DNA of 64,000 nt from Lysobacter avium. Its GTDB lineage: Bacteria > Pseudomonadota > Gammaproteobacteria > Xanthomonadales > Xanthomonadaceae. The stretch lies in the NCBI RefSeq assembly GCF_015209745.1, contig NZ_CP063657.1:2046001-2110000 (forward strand). Reading direction: 5' to 3'. Position 1 is the stretch's first letter, and the number at the start of each line of letters is the position of its first letter. Shown here piece after piece: positions 36,944-46,097 of the stretch. Made by a program: the position numbers and the translations under genes. Below the pieces are notes generated by a model. The model saw only the letters and a program-made list of their open reading frames with translations. It had not been told where the DNA came from and ran no database searches.

Positions 36944-39117
36944 ATGCCCCTGAACGGCAGACCCCGCCCTCGTCTGCGCCGCCACCGATGCAGGTCGAGC
37001 TGGAGCAGATGCTGCCCGACGACGCGCCACTGGACGCCGGTTTGTACAGCGACAGCAAAGCCGTTGGTCCGCTGCATGATCCCTCCCTTTACTTCAACCG
37101 CGAGTTGTCGCAACTGGCCTTCAACGTGCGCGTGCTGGCACAGGCGCAGGACTCCGGGGTGCCACTGCTGGAGCGGCTGAAATTCCTCTGCATCAGTTGC
37201 ACCAACCTGGACGAGTTTTTCGAGATCCGGGCCGGTGCCGTCCAGCACGCCCTGGATGTGGGGGGACCGCTGGCGCCCGACGGCCTGTCACCCGCCGCCC
37301 TGCTGACCCGCATCCACGACGAAGCCGCTGCTTTGGTCGCGGCGCAGTACGAATGCTGGAACACGCTGCTTCGCCCGGAGATGGCCGAGGCCGGCGTGCG
37401 CGTGCTGGCCCGCGGCAGCTGGAGCAAGCGCCAGACCCGCTGGTTGCGCGCGTATTTCCGCGACGAGATCATGCCGGTGCTGTCGCCGCTGGGACTGGAC
37501 CCCGCGCATCCGTTCCCGAAGATCCTCAACAAGTCGCTCAACATCGTCGTCGTGTTGAAGGGACGCGACGCGTTCGGCCGCAGCGGCGGGCTGGCGATCG
37601 TGCGGGCGCCGCGGTCGCTGTCGCGCATTATCCAGGTGCCCGAGCGTGTCAGCGGCGGCCCCAACGATTTCGTGTTCCTGTCTGCGGTCCTCTCGAGCTT
37701 CGTCGATGAGCTGTTCCCGGGGATGGAGGTCCAGGGCGCCTACCAGTTCCGGGTGACCCGCAACTCGGAATTGTTCGTCGATGAGGAGGAGGTCGACAAC
37801 ATCGCCCTGGCGCTGCGCGATGAACTCGCGGGCCGCGGCTACCTGCGCGCGGTCCGCCTGGAAATCGCCGACGCGTGCCCGGAACCTATCGTCAACCTGT
37901 TGCTGGAGAAGTTCGCCCTCGCCCCCGAGGCGGTGTACCGCATCAAGGGCCCGGTCAACCTCAACCGCGTCATCCAGGTGTACGACCTGGTCGATCGCCC
38001 GGACCTGAAGTTCCCGCCGTTCCAGCCGCGGGCGCTGCCCGGGATGGACCGGATGTTCGAGACGATCGCCGCAGGCGACGTGCTGCTGCACCACCCCTTC
38101 GATGCCTTCACCCCGGTGCTGGAGCTGTTGCGCCAGGCGGCCGAGGACCCGGCCGTACTGGCGATCAAGCAGACGCTCTACCGGTCGGGCAAGGATTCAG
38201 CGATCGTGGCTGCGCTGATCAACGCCGCGCGCAACGGCAAGGACGTCACCGCGGTGGTCGAACTGCGAGCGCGCTTCGACGAGGAGGCCAACCTGGGTTT
38301 CGCCGACCGCATGCAGGAAGCCGGCGTGCAGGTCGTCTACGGCGTGGTGGGCTACAAGACCCACGCCAAGATGATGCTGGTGGTGCGCCGCGAGGGGCGC
38401 AAGCTGCGCCGCTACGTGCACATGGGCACCGGCAACTACCATGCCGGCACCGCGCGGCTGTACACCGATCTGGGCCTGATGACGGCCCATCCGGAGATCG
38501 GCAATGACGTCCACCTGATCTTCCAGCAACTGTCCGGCCTGGCGCCGTCGATGACGCTCAAGCGCCTGCTGCAATCGCCGTTCACCCTGCACGCGGGAAT
38601 GCTGCAGCGGATCGACCGCGAACGGGCCCACGCCGAGGCCGGGCGTCCGGCCCGGATCGTGGCGCGCATGAACGCCCTCAATGAGCCGCAGGTGATCCGT
38701 GCGCTGTACCGCGCGTCGCAAGCAGGTGTGGAAATCGACCTGATCGTCCGCGGTGCCTGCACCCTGCGGCCGGGCGTACCTGGTGTGAGCGAGAACATCC
38801 GCGTGCGCTCCATCGTCGGCCGCTTCCTCGAGCACAGCCGCGCCTACTGGTTCGCCAACGACGGCGCGCCGGAACTGTTCTGCGCGAGTGCCGACTGGCT
38901 GGAGCGCAACCTGCTGCGCCGGGTCGAGACCTGCTTCCCGATCCTGGACCCCGCGGTCGCCAGGCGGGTGTTCGACGAGGCGCTGAAGAACTACCTGGAC
39001 GACAACCTCAACGCCTGGGAACTGCAACCCGGGGGCGGCTACCGCCTGGTTGAACGCGCAGACGACGCCCTGCCGCATTCGGCCCAGGCATCGTTGTTGG
39101 CCAAACTGTGCGGATGA
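36940..39117 (+). CDS. ppk: Polyphosphate kinase 1
   Basis: A 725-residue PPK1, which builds inorganic polyphosphate from ATP. The N domain starts at YFNRELSQLAFNVRVLAQA, and the two PLD-like C domains hold the autophosphorylated His in GYKTHAKMM and the second His in VHMGTGNYHAG, plus SADWLERNL. The first 45 residues are an extra Pro/Ala/Asp-rich tail that other PPK1 lack. It overlaps phoR and gppA by 4 bp on each side (ATGA twice), so all are one operon. Confidence 0.96.
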   Translation: MNAPERQTPPSSAPPPMQVELEQMLPDDAPLDAGLYSDSKAVGPLHDPSLYFNRELSQLAFNVRVLAQAQDSGVPLLERLKFLCISCTNLDEFFEIRAGAVQHALDVGGPLAPDGLSPAALLTRIHDEAAALVAAQYECWNTLLRPEMAEAGVRVLARGSWSKRQTRWLRAYFRDEIMPVLSPLGLDPAHPFPKILNKSLNIVVVLKGRDAFGRSGGLAIVRAPRSLSRIIQVPERVSGGPNDFVFLSAVLSSFVDELFPGMEVQGAYQFRVTRNSELFVDEEEVDNIALALRDELAGRGYLRAVRLEIADACPEPIVNLLLEKFALAPEAVYRIKGPVNLNRVIQVYDLVDRPDLKFPPFQPRALPGMDRMFETIAAGDVLLHHPFDAFTPVLELLRQAAEDPAVLAIKQTLYRSGKDSAIVAALINAARNGKDVTAVVELRARFDEEANLGFADRMQEAGVQVVYGVVGYKTHAKMMLVVRREGRKLRRYVHMGTGNYHAGTARLYTDLGLMTAHPEIGNDVHLIFQQLSGLAPSMTLKRLLQSPFTLHAGMLQRIDRERAHAEAGRPARIVARMNALNEPQVIRALYRASQAGVEIDLIVRGACTLRPGVPGVSENIRVRSIVGRFLEHSRAYWFANDGAPELFCASADWLERNLLRRVETCFPILDPAVARRVFDEALKNYLDDNLNAWELQPGGGYRLVERADDALPHSAQASLLAKLCG

Positions 39118-40658
39118 TCGAAACTCCCCCGATGACCGACCCCCTCCCGACCCCGCTGCCATTGCAGGAGGGCGAAATGCTGGCCGCCATCGACCTGGGG
39201 TCCAACAGTTTCCACATGGTGGTGGCGCAGTACCTGCTCGGCCAGCTGCGGGTGGTGGATCGCCTGCGCGAGACCGTGCGCCTGGCGGACGGGCTGGATG
39301 CCCGCGGCGGCCTGTCGGCGGAGGCGCGCCAGCGTGCCTACGCCTGCCTCTCCCGGTTTGGCCAGCGCATCCGCGACATCCCCCCGCAACGGGTGCGCGC
39401 GATCGCCACCAATACCGTGCGCAAACTGGCGTCACCGCAGGCCTTCCTGATGCCGGCCGAAAGCGCGCTCGGCCATGCCATCGAAGTCGTCGCCGGCCGC
39501 GAGGAAGCGCGCCTGATCTATCTGGGCGTCGCCCACACCCAGCCGGCCAAACGCGGGCGCCTGCGGCTGGTGCTGGACATCGGCGGCGGATCGACCGAAT
39601 GCATCATCGGCAGCGGCCTGGACACCATCGAGCGCGAGAGTGTCCAGCTGGGCTGCGTGGCGACCACCCGCAAATATTTCAGCGACGGCAAACTCAGCCG
39701 CAAACGCTGGAATGCCGCCCTGACCGATGTCGCCACTTCGTTCCAGCCCTTTGCCGCGCGCTACCGCGAGCTGGGCTGGGACGATGCCATCGGCACCTCG
39801 GGCACCAACAAGGCGATCGGCGATGTCTGCGCGGCGATGAAGCTGACCAAGGGTTCCGTCCTCGCCGACGCACTGCCACAGGTGCGCGACCAACTACTGC
39901 GCGCGCGCAGCATCGACACCATCGACCTGCCCAGCCTGCCCGAGGACCGGCGGCCGGTCATCGCCGGCGGGCTGCTGGTGCTGGAGGCGGCCTTCCACGC
40001 GCTGGCGCTTGAGCGCATGGCGGTGAGCAAGGCGGCGCTGCGCGAAGGCGTCCTCTACGACATGCTCGAGCGCGGCGGCGATGACGACCCCCGCGACAGT
40101 TCCGTGCTGGCGTTGATGAAGCGCTACGGGATCGACACGCTGCAGGCCGGTCGGGTGGAGGCAACCGCGCTGCGCCTGTTCGACCAGGTGGCCGGAGCGT
40201 GGCAGCTGGAGATCGATGACCGCCTGATGCTGAGCCGCGCGGCCCGGCTGCACGAACTCGGCCTGACCATCGCCCACAGCCAGTACCACGTGCACGGGGC
40301 CTACGTGGTCGAGCACACCGACATCGCGGGCTTCTCGCGCCAGCAGCAGCAATTCCTTGCCGCAGTGATCCGCAGCCAGCGGCGCAAGATTCCCAAACAG
40401 GTCTTCGAGGCGCTGCCGGACCGATTGCTGCCGGCAGCGCGGCACACCGCCGCGTTGCTGCGCCTGGCGGTGCTGATCCATCGCGCGCACGAGGCGGACC
40501 CGATCCCGCGGCTGGACGCCCAGGTCGACGGTGATCGACTCACGCTGACGCTCGACGAGCGCTGGGTCGATGCGCGCCCGCTGTTGAAGGCCGACCTTGA
40601 CGACGAGCCGGCCAAGATCGCACCGCTGGGAATCAGCCTGCGGTTGCAGACGCGATAA
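39114..40658 (+). CDS. ppx: Exopolyphosphatase (Ppx/GppA)
   Basis: A 514-residue Ppx/GppA phosphatase. The acetate/sugar-kinase-like motif AAIDLGSNSFHMVV (about 23-36), the catalytic Glu in AGREEARLIYLG, GGGSTE and SGTNKA are present, followed by the HD-like C-terminal domain. It removes phosphates from the ends of polyphosphate, or converts pppGpp to ppGpp; the two cannot be separated from sequence. ATG 39114 gives ATGA coupling with ppk; ATG 39132 is possible. Its 3' end overlaps the convergent opgH by 26 bp. Confidence 0.92.
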   Translation: MIETPPMTDPLPTPLPLQEGEMLAAIDLGSNSFHMVVAQYLLGQLRVVDRLRETVRLADGLDARGGLSAEARQRAYACLSRFGQRIRDIPPQRVRAIATNTVRKLASPQAFLMPAESALGHAIEVVAGREEARLIYLGVAHTQPAKRGRLRLVLDIGGGSTECIIGSGLDTIERESVQLGCVATTRKYFSDGKLSRKRWNAALTDVATSFQPFAARYRELGWDDAIGTSGTNKAIGDVCAAMKLTKGSVLADALPQVRDQLLRARSIDTIDLPSLPEDRRPVIAGGLLVLEAAFHALALERMAVSKAALREGVLYDMLERGGDDDPRDSSVLALMKRYGIDTLQAGRVEATALRLFDQVAGAWQLEIDDRLMLSRAARLHELGLTIAHSQYHVHGAYVVEHTDIAGFSRQQQQFLAAVIRSQRRKIPKQVFEALPDRLLPAARHTAALLRLAVLIHRAHEADPIPRLDAQVDGDRLTLTLDERWVDARPLLKADLDDEPAKIAPLGISLRLQTR

Positions 40659-42654
40659 CGCCGGCGCCCCCCGCCTCGTGGCCGGACTCGGCCACCGGTT
40701 GCGTCAGCCCGCCGCGCAGGCCCTGCACCCGGGTCAGGATCGGCGGTGGCGAGACTTCCTCGGGGGTGAGGAAGATGCCCCAGCGACGCAGCCGTCTGCC
40801 CGCTTCGGGGTCTGCGGTGAGCGCCACCATCGGCATCGACAGCATCAGGCCCAGCAACACCGGCGCCATCCACAGCATCAGCGAGGGCGATACCGCGAAG
40901 CTCCACGCCGCTCCTACGACGCCGCATACGGTGACGCCGCCGTAGCGTTGCCACAGCTCGGCGCGGGTCAGCGTGCCGTCGTCGCGGCGCTGGCTTTCCC
41001 AGCCCGAGTCGCGGCCGGCGAGCACCTCGATCACTCCGCGCGACTGCACGTACATCGTGACTGGAGCCATAAGGGTCGTCAGTAGCGTCTCGGCCAGCAC
41101 GCCGGCGGTCAGGCGCAGCGCGCCGCCACAGCTTCGGCGTGCCCACGGATCGGTCAGGGCAAGGATGAAGCCCAGCAACTTCGGCCCCAACAGCAGGGAC
41201 ATGGTGAGCATGAACACCCAGAAGAACCGCTCCATGCCCTTGGGCCCGGTCCAGTCAGCCGCCGAGCCGATGACCGGGAACACCAGCGAGTCCCACTGCA
41301 GGCCGGAGCTGGCCATCGTCATCACCAGCCCGATCAGCATCAGGGCTCCCCAAAGCGGCGCGGTGATGTAATGGCCGATGCCGGTCAGCAGGTGCCAACG
41401 GCTCACCCAGTGCAGGCCCTTGGCCGGAATCACGCCGCCGTGCTGCAGGTTGCCTTGGCACCATCGCCGGTCGCGCACCAGCATGTCCGTCAGCGACGGC
41501 GGGCCTTCCTCGTAACTGCCGCCCAGCGCGGGCACCAGGTGCACCTCCCAGCCGCCGCAGCGCAGCAGTGCGGCCTCGACGAAATCGTGGCTGAGGATGC
41601 TGCCGCCAAACGGTCGCGATCCCGGCAACTCCGGCAGGCCGGCGCAGGAGGCGAATGCCGCGGTGCGGATGATCGCGTTGTGGCCCCAGTAGTTGCCCTC
41701 GGTGCCGTGCCACCACGCGTTGCCGTGGGCCAGCACCGGACCGTACACGCGGCCGGCAAACTGCTGCATGCGGCCGAAGATCGTGCTGCCGTTCACCACC
41801 ACCGGCAGGGTCTGGATGAGGCCGACTTCCGGGTGCCGCTCCATGGCCACCGCCAGGCGGTTGATGGCCTTGCCGGTCATCAGGCTGTCGGCATCCAGGA
41901 TCAGCATCTGCGGGTAGGCCGCGCCGAAGCGACGCACCCATTCGGCGATGTTGCCGGCCTTGCGGTCGATGTTCTGCGGGCGATGCCGGTAGTACAGGCG
42001 CACCTGGCCGCCGAGCGCGTCACGCAGACTGTGGAAGGCGGCCAGCTCGCGCTGCTGCACCTCGGGCCGGGTGGTGTCGCTGAGCACGAAGAAGTCGTAG
42101 GCGTCTTCGCGGCGGGTCTTCAGCACGGATTCGCAGATCGACTGCAGACCGGCCATCAGCCGCTCGGGATCCTCGTTGTAGGTCGGCATCAGCAACGCGG
42201 TCCGGGTGGTCAACGCGGGCAGCGGACCGGCATCGATCACGCCCAGCCGGTCGCGCCGGCGGTAGCCGTTGACGATCAATGCAAAGCCGGCGAGCGCGCT
42301 CATGAAACCCTGCGCGACCCAGACGAACAACGCCGCGAACAACACCAGGCTGAGCCACTCCAGCGCGCTGTGACCGCCGCCGCGCATCGCCCACCACAGC
42401 TGGTAGGTGGCCAGCAGGGTCAGGCCGGCGGTTCCGCCAAGGACGATCAGGCGCCGCCAGACGATGTCCAGCGGCGACCCGGCCAGGCGCGCGGCGGCGG
42501 GCGCGGCGTCGTCGAACGACTGCACGGGCATTGCCAGCGCGGCCTCGGGCGGCAACATGGCCGCGTGCACCGAACGCAGCGGGCTTTCGCCAGACGCTTT
42601 GCGCGGCTTCGTATTCGGGTCAGTAGGGGAGTAAGCCTTGTTCATGCGGTCCAT
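40633..42654 (-). CDS. opgH: Glucans biosynthesis glucosyltransferase OpgH
   Basis: A 673-residue inner-membrane GT2 enzyme that polymerises glucose from UDP-glucose into periplasmic glucans. Two membrane segments lie near residues 68-130, then the catalytic domain with TYNED, LDADSLM (D-x-D), SHDFVEAALLR and RRWCQGN, followed by further membrane segments. It is shorter than E. coli OpgH (847 residues), mostly at both termini. It overlaps the opgD-like gene; the real start may be ATG 42645, which forms an ATGA junction. Glucans protect against low osmolarity and matter for virulence in xanthomonads. Confidence 0.94.
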   Translation of the reverse strand: MDRMNKAYSPTDPNTKPRKASGESPLRSVHAAMLPPEAALAMPVQSFDDAAPAAARLAGSPLDIVWRRLIVLGGTAGLTLLATYQLWWAMRGGGHSALEWLSLVLFAALFVWVAQGFMSALAGFALIVNGYRRRDRLGVIDAGPLPALTTRTALLMPTYNEDPERLMAGLQSICESVLKTRREDAYDFFVLSDTTRPEVQQRELAAFHSLRDALGGQVRLYYRHRPQNIDRKAGNIAEWVRRFGAAYPQMLILDADSLMTGKAINRLAVAMERHPEVGLIQTLPVVVNGSTIFGRMQQFAGRVYGPVLAHGNAWWHGTEGNYWGHNAIIRTAAFASCAGLPELPGSRPFGGSILSHDFVEAALLRCGGWEVHLVPALGGSYEEGPPSLTDMLVRDRRWCQGNLQHGGVIPAKGLHWVSRWHLLTGIGHYITAPLWGALMLIGLVMTMASSGLQWDSLVFPVIGSAADWTGPKGMERFFWVFMLTMSLLLGPKLLGFILALTDPWARRSCGGALRLTAGVLAETLLTTLMAPVTMYVQSRGVIEVLAGRDSGWESQRRDDGTLTRAELWQRYGGVTVCGVVGAAWSFAVSPSLMLWMAPVLLGLMLSMPMVALTADPEAGRRLRRWGIFLTPEEVSPPPILTRVQGLRGGLTQPVAESGHEAGGAGVIASATAG

Positions 42655-44231
42655 CGGTACAACCAGGTTTCAGAAAGGGGGGATCCATCCGCGCCCAGCA
42701 AGCGTGCGCGCAGCTCGATGACGGGCTCGCTCCCGGGATCGAGTTCGAAGGTGATGCGCCAGGTGCCAGCCACTGCGCCCGGCTGGGCGACGACGTTGGC
42801 AACGCGGCCTGCGCTGGCTTGGACTTCGGCGCGTGGCTCGGGCGCAGCGACAGCATCCTGAAGGCGGCCGCCGCCCAGATCGATGACGAACCGACGTGCG
42901 GCGGCGCCGGCAGCAGCTGTCGGCAGGCGCCCCGCAGGCACCACGGCACCCACCCGAGTGGCGTCGACCCGGGCCAACGGGGGGTTCCAGGGGTGCCGGT
43001 AGCACCAGTGCAGGCGGTAGTCAAAGCGATGCTCGCGGCCGGCTACCAGCGGTTTCCGAGGACGCCAGAAAGCGACGATGTTGTCTTGGTACTCGTCAGC
43101 GGTGGGGAGCTCGAACAGGTGCACGGCGCCTTCGCCCCAGTCGCCCTGCGGTTCCACCCATGCACTGGGGCGCAGGTCGTAGCGCGCTTCGCTGTCACCG
43201 TAGTCGTTGAATGCGCGCTTGCGCTGCATCAGGCCGAACCCGCGCGGTTGGCGGTCCAGGAACAGGCTCTCCTGCACCGAGGCGGGATTGCGCAGCGGTC
43301 GCCACAGCTGCTCGCCGGCACCGTTCAACAGGGCCAGGCCATCGGAGTCGTGCACCGCCGCCCGGTAGTCGTCAATCCCCACCCGGTCGCCCGCGTCGAA
43401 CTGGAACATGCTGGTCAAGGGCGCAATGCCGGCCCGGGCCAGGTCCACCCGGGGGTAGAGCCGCATGCTGACCTCGAACACGGTGTCTGAGCCCGGATGG
43501 ATCACGAAGGCGAAGGCGGCCGCAGCGCTTGGACTGTCCATCAAGGCGTGGAGGCGGATCTGCGCGGCACCCGGCGCCGGGCGTTCCAGCCAGAACGCCT
43601 TGAAGACCGGGAATTCCTCGCCGGCCGGATCGGCGGTGCCCAACGCCAGCCCGCGCGCGGACAGTCCGTAGCGTTGGCCGCGCCCGACCGCACGGAAATA
43701 GCTCGCGCCAAGGAACGCGCAGACCTCATCGAAGTAGTCGGGCCGGTTGATCGGCGCATGCAGTCGGAAACCGGCAAAGCCCAGATCGGCGTCGTCGGGT
43801 GGCTTCGCCGCCCCACCGAAGCTGAACAGGTCCGGGCTGTAGGCCACCGGCCGGGCGATGCCGGCGGCCACCTCGTTGATTTCCACGCGCTGTAAGTGGA
43901 GGAAGCCACGGTGGAAAAACTGGGCCTGGAACGGCCGACCCTCTCCACGCCACAGGGAATGCGACGGATCAAAGCGGATATCGCGGTACTCGTCGTAGGC
44001 GATGCCGCGCAGCGCGTCCGGCAAGTCACTGACGGGAGGCTGGAAAGCCCGCGCCGCCAACGCGCGTGCCAAGGCGGGCACGGTCTCAGGGCGGAAAACC
44101 GTGTCTGCCGCACCCGCGGCCTTCTGCACGCCCTGGTCCAGCAACAAGGACAGCCGCGAGGCTCGCAACGGGCTGGCCAGCGCGGCCAACGGCAGCGACA
44201 GACCCGCGATCAGCAGTTCACGACGATCCAC
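42642..44231 (-). CDS. opgD: Periplasmic glucan biosynthesis protein OpgD/OpgG
   Basis: A 529-residue MdoG-family protein with the beta-sandwich glucan-modifying domain (AYDEYRDIRFDPSHSLWRGEGRPFQAQFFH, then HSDGLALLNGAGE and GWVEPQGDW-like segments). I chose GTG 44231 because MDRRELLIAGLSLPLAALAS is a fair Tat signal (twin Arg at 3-4), as in OpgD. A longer open frame to 44294 is possible. It acts with OpgH, whose gene overlaps its stop. OpgG and OpgD are hard to tell apart here; the Tat-like signal favours OpgD. Confidence 0.88.
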   Translation of the reverse strand: MDRRELLIAGLSLPLAALASPLRASRLSLLLDQGVQKAAGAADTVFRPETVPALARALAARAFQPPVSDLPDALRGIAYDEYRDIRFDPSHSLWRGEGRPFQAQFFHRGFLHLQRVEINEVAAGIARPVAYSPDLFSFGGAAKPPDDADLGFAGFRLHAPINRPDYFDEVCAFLGASYFRAVGRGQRYGLSARGLALGTADPAGEEFPVFKAFWLERPAPGAAQIRLHALMDSPSAAAAFAFVIHPGSDTVFEVSMRLYPRVDLARAGIAPLTSMFQFDAGDRVGIDDYRAAVHDSDGLALLNGAGEQLWRPLRNPASVQESLFLDRQPRGFGLMQRKRAFNDYGDSEARYDLRPSAWVEPQGDWGEGAVHLFELPTADEYQDNIVAFWRPRKPLVAGREHRFDYRLHWCYRHPWNPPLARVDATRVGAVVPAGRLPTAAAGAAARRFVIDLGGGRLQDAVAAPEPRAEVQASAGRVANVVAQPGAVAGTWRITFELDPGSEPVIELRARLLGADGSPLSETWLYRWTA

Positions 44232-44396
44232 ACGGATACCGGAATAGGGAAAAGCGCCCAGCCTAGGCGCTCCCCCATTAATGTTCGGCAACACGACGTC
44301 GACGACCGGCCGGAGTCAGCCTGTCGCTGCGGGTTGCCGGGTACGGCTGTGAGCGCGGCCCGCCTCTATGCCAGAGGGAAGACCGCTTGCCGGGGA

Positions 44397-45068
44397 CTAG
44401 TAACCGCGCTCCAGCGGCCGCGTCCATGCGGCCTGGCGCGCTGCCGGAAATCCCGCGTTGGCCGGGCCTGCCGGCGGCGGGAGGATCAACGCCTCATTGC
44501 GCATGTAGCCGCGCCGCTTCCAGAAGGCCTCGTTGCCGCGGCCGAACGGTGGTCGCCGCGGATCGTTGTCGTCCCGCTCGACCGACGCGAAAACGGTGCT
44601 CTCGAAACCGCCCAGCGAGCGTGCATGATTCTCGCGCTCGCTGAAGAAGCGGTGCGCCAGCTGCCTGCCGCGATAGGCCGGCAGCAAGACGGAGCCTGCG
44701 AGCAGGAACGCGGTGGTGGCATCACGCCCCGCAAGTTCGAACGCCTGGCGCATCGCGCCGTGGTCGTCCTCGAGCGGAAAGCCCAGAGCTGCACCGACTG
44801 TCTGGTCCCCGTCCATCCCCACAACGGCGATGCTGCGCCAAGACAGCGCACAAGGTTCAAGCCGCGCCCGCTCGGCGGAAACATCGCCATCGTGCAGGTC
44901 CGGCCACGCCTTCAGGACACGCGCGCGCAATCGTGCGATGTCGTCCAGCACCGTCGCCGTGGCCGAGCCGGTGAGGCAGTGCACCACAAGCTTGCGCTGG
45001 CTGGGGTGGCCATCGTGGCGGGAGCGGCTCTCCGTTAGAGGTGTCATGCCGGACATATGATCGTCCAC
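44397..45068 (-). CDS. GNAT-family acetyltransferase
   Basis: A 223-residue protein with a GNAT-like core: ELAGRDATTAFLLAGSVLLPAYRGRQLAHRFF contains the acetyl-CoA binding R-G-R-Q-L loop, and GRGNEAFWKRRGYMRNEA is the usual C-terminal strand with a Gly-Tyr. The substrate is unknown. It is a monocistronic gene between opgD and rlmJ, divergent from rlmJ. Several Met codons near the N terminus (8 residues in) could be the real start. Confidence 0.7.
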   Translation of the reverse strand: MDDHMSGMTPLTESRSRHDGHPSQRKLVVHCLTGSATATVLDDIARLRARVLKAWPDLHDGDVSAERARLEPCALSWRSIAVVGMDGDQTVGAALGFPLEDDHGAMRQAFELAGRDATTAFLLAGSVLLPAYRGRQLAHRFFSERENHARSLGGFESTVFASVERDDNDPRRPPFGRGNEAFWKRRGYMRNEALILPPPAGPANAGFPAARQAAWTRPLERGY

Positions 45069-45191
45069 GCGGGTGATGGCAACGCGGAGTGTAGGTCACG
45101 AGAAGCGTTTTTGCCTCGGCGTCGCATGCCCTCGAAACCTCACAACCCCGTCCCATCGGATATTCCCCCGCGTTCCGCTCTGCCAGCGCGA

Positions 45192-45197
45192 TACCCT
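45192..45197 (+). promoter_or_regulatory. -10-like element next to the rlmJ start
   Basis: TACCCT ends 6 bp before the rlmJ ATG. With a usual start distance the mRNA would begin at or next to the ATG. Confidence 0.35.
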
Positions 45198-45203
45198 GTG
45201 CGG

Positions 45204-46061
45204 ATGAACTATCGCCACGCTTTCCATGCCGGCAACCACGCCGATGTCCTCAAACACATCACCACGCTGGCCGTGTGCGATGCGCTGTTTGCAAAGCCCT
45301 CGCCGCTGTTTGCCCTGGATACCCACGGCGGGCGCGGCCTGTATGCGCTGGACAGCAACTCCGCCCAGCGCACCGGTGAAGCCGAGGCCGGCATTGGCCG
45401 GCTGATTGCCGAAGCCCCTCGGCATCCGGCGATCAGCCGCTATCTGGCCGCGGTCAAGGCCTGCCGCGCGCAGCATGGGCCGACCACTTACCCGGGCTCG
45501 CCATGGCTGCTCGCGCACGCGCTGCGCGAGGAAGACCGGATCGCGGTGTGCGAGCTGTTGCCCGAAGAAGCCGCGCAGCTGAAGACCAACTTCGCCGGCG
45601 ATCCGCGCGTGGCCACCCACACACGCGACGGCTACGAGGCGATGAAGGCCCTGCTGCCGCCCCGCCTGGGCGAGCTGCGCTACAACCGCGGCCTGGTGCT
45701 GATCGACCCGCCTTACGAGGCGCAGCTGCAGGAGTTCGACACCATCATCGCCGCCGTGCGCGATGCGCTGGCCCGCTGGCCTACCGCCTGCTACGCGGTC
45801 TGGTATCCGATCAAGCTGCGGCGGTCGCTGAACCAGTTCTTCCGCCGCGCCGCGACGCTGCCGGTGAAATCATCGATGCTGGCCGAGCTCATGCTGCATC
45901 CGGACGACTCGCCGCTGCGGATGAACGGCAGCGGCATGCTCATCCTCAATCCGCCATGGCAGTTCGACACCACGATGCGCGAGGTGCTGCCGCTGTTGCA
46001 GATGGCGTTGGCCGGAAACGGGGGGGCGTGGCGGGTCGAGTGGCTGAAGCAGGCCGACTGA
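45204..46061 (+). CDS. rlmJ: 23S rRNA (adenine-2030-N6)-methyltransferase
   Basis: A 285-residue RlmJ/YhiR enzyme. The N terminus MNYRHAFHAGNHADVLKH is diagnostic, the SAM-binding region is LDTHGGRGLY, and the N6-adenine catalytic motif is DPPYE (about residue 169) with NPPWQ later. It methylates A2030 of 23S rRNA. The ATG at 45204 is fixed by the conserved N terminus. It has no clear ribosome binding site. Confidence 0.95.
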   Translation: MNYRHAFHAGNHADVLKHITTLAVCDALFAKPSPLFALDTHGGRGLYALDSNSAQRTGEAEAGIGRLIAEAPRHPAISRYLAAVKACRAQHGPTTYPGSPWLLAHALREEDRIAVCELLPEEAAQLKTNFAGDPRVATHTRDGYEAMKALLPPRLGELRYNRGLVLIDPPYEAQLQEFDTIIAAVRDALARWPTACYAVWYPIKLRRSLNQFFRRAATLPVKSSMLAELMLHPDDSPLRMNGSGMLILNPPWQFDTTMREVLPLLQMALAGNGGAWRVEWLKQAD

Positions 46062-46097
46062 GCCCAGCCACTGGCCACCCGCGCTGGGCACCCGCGC

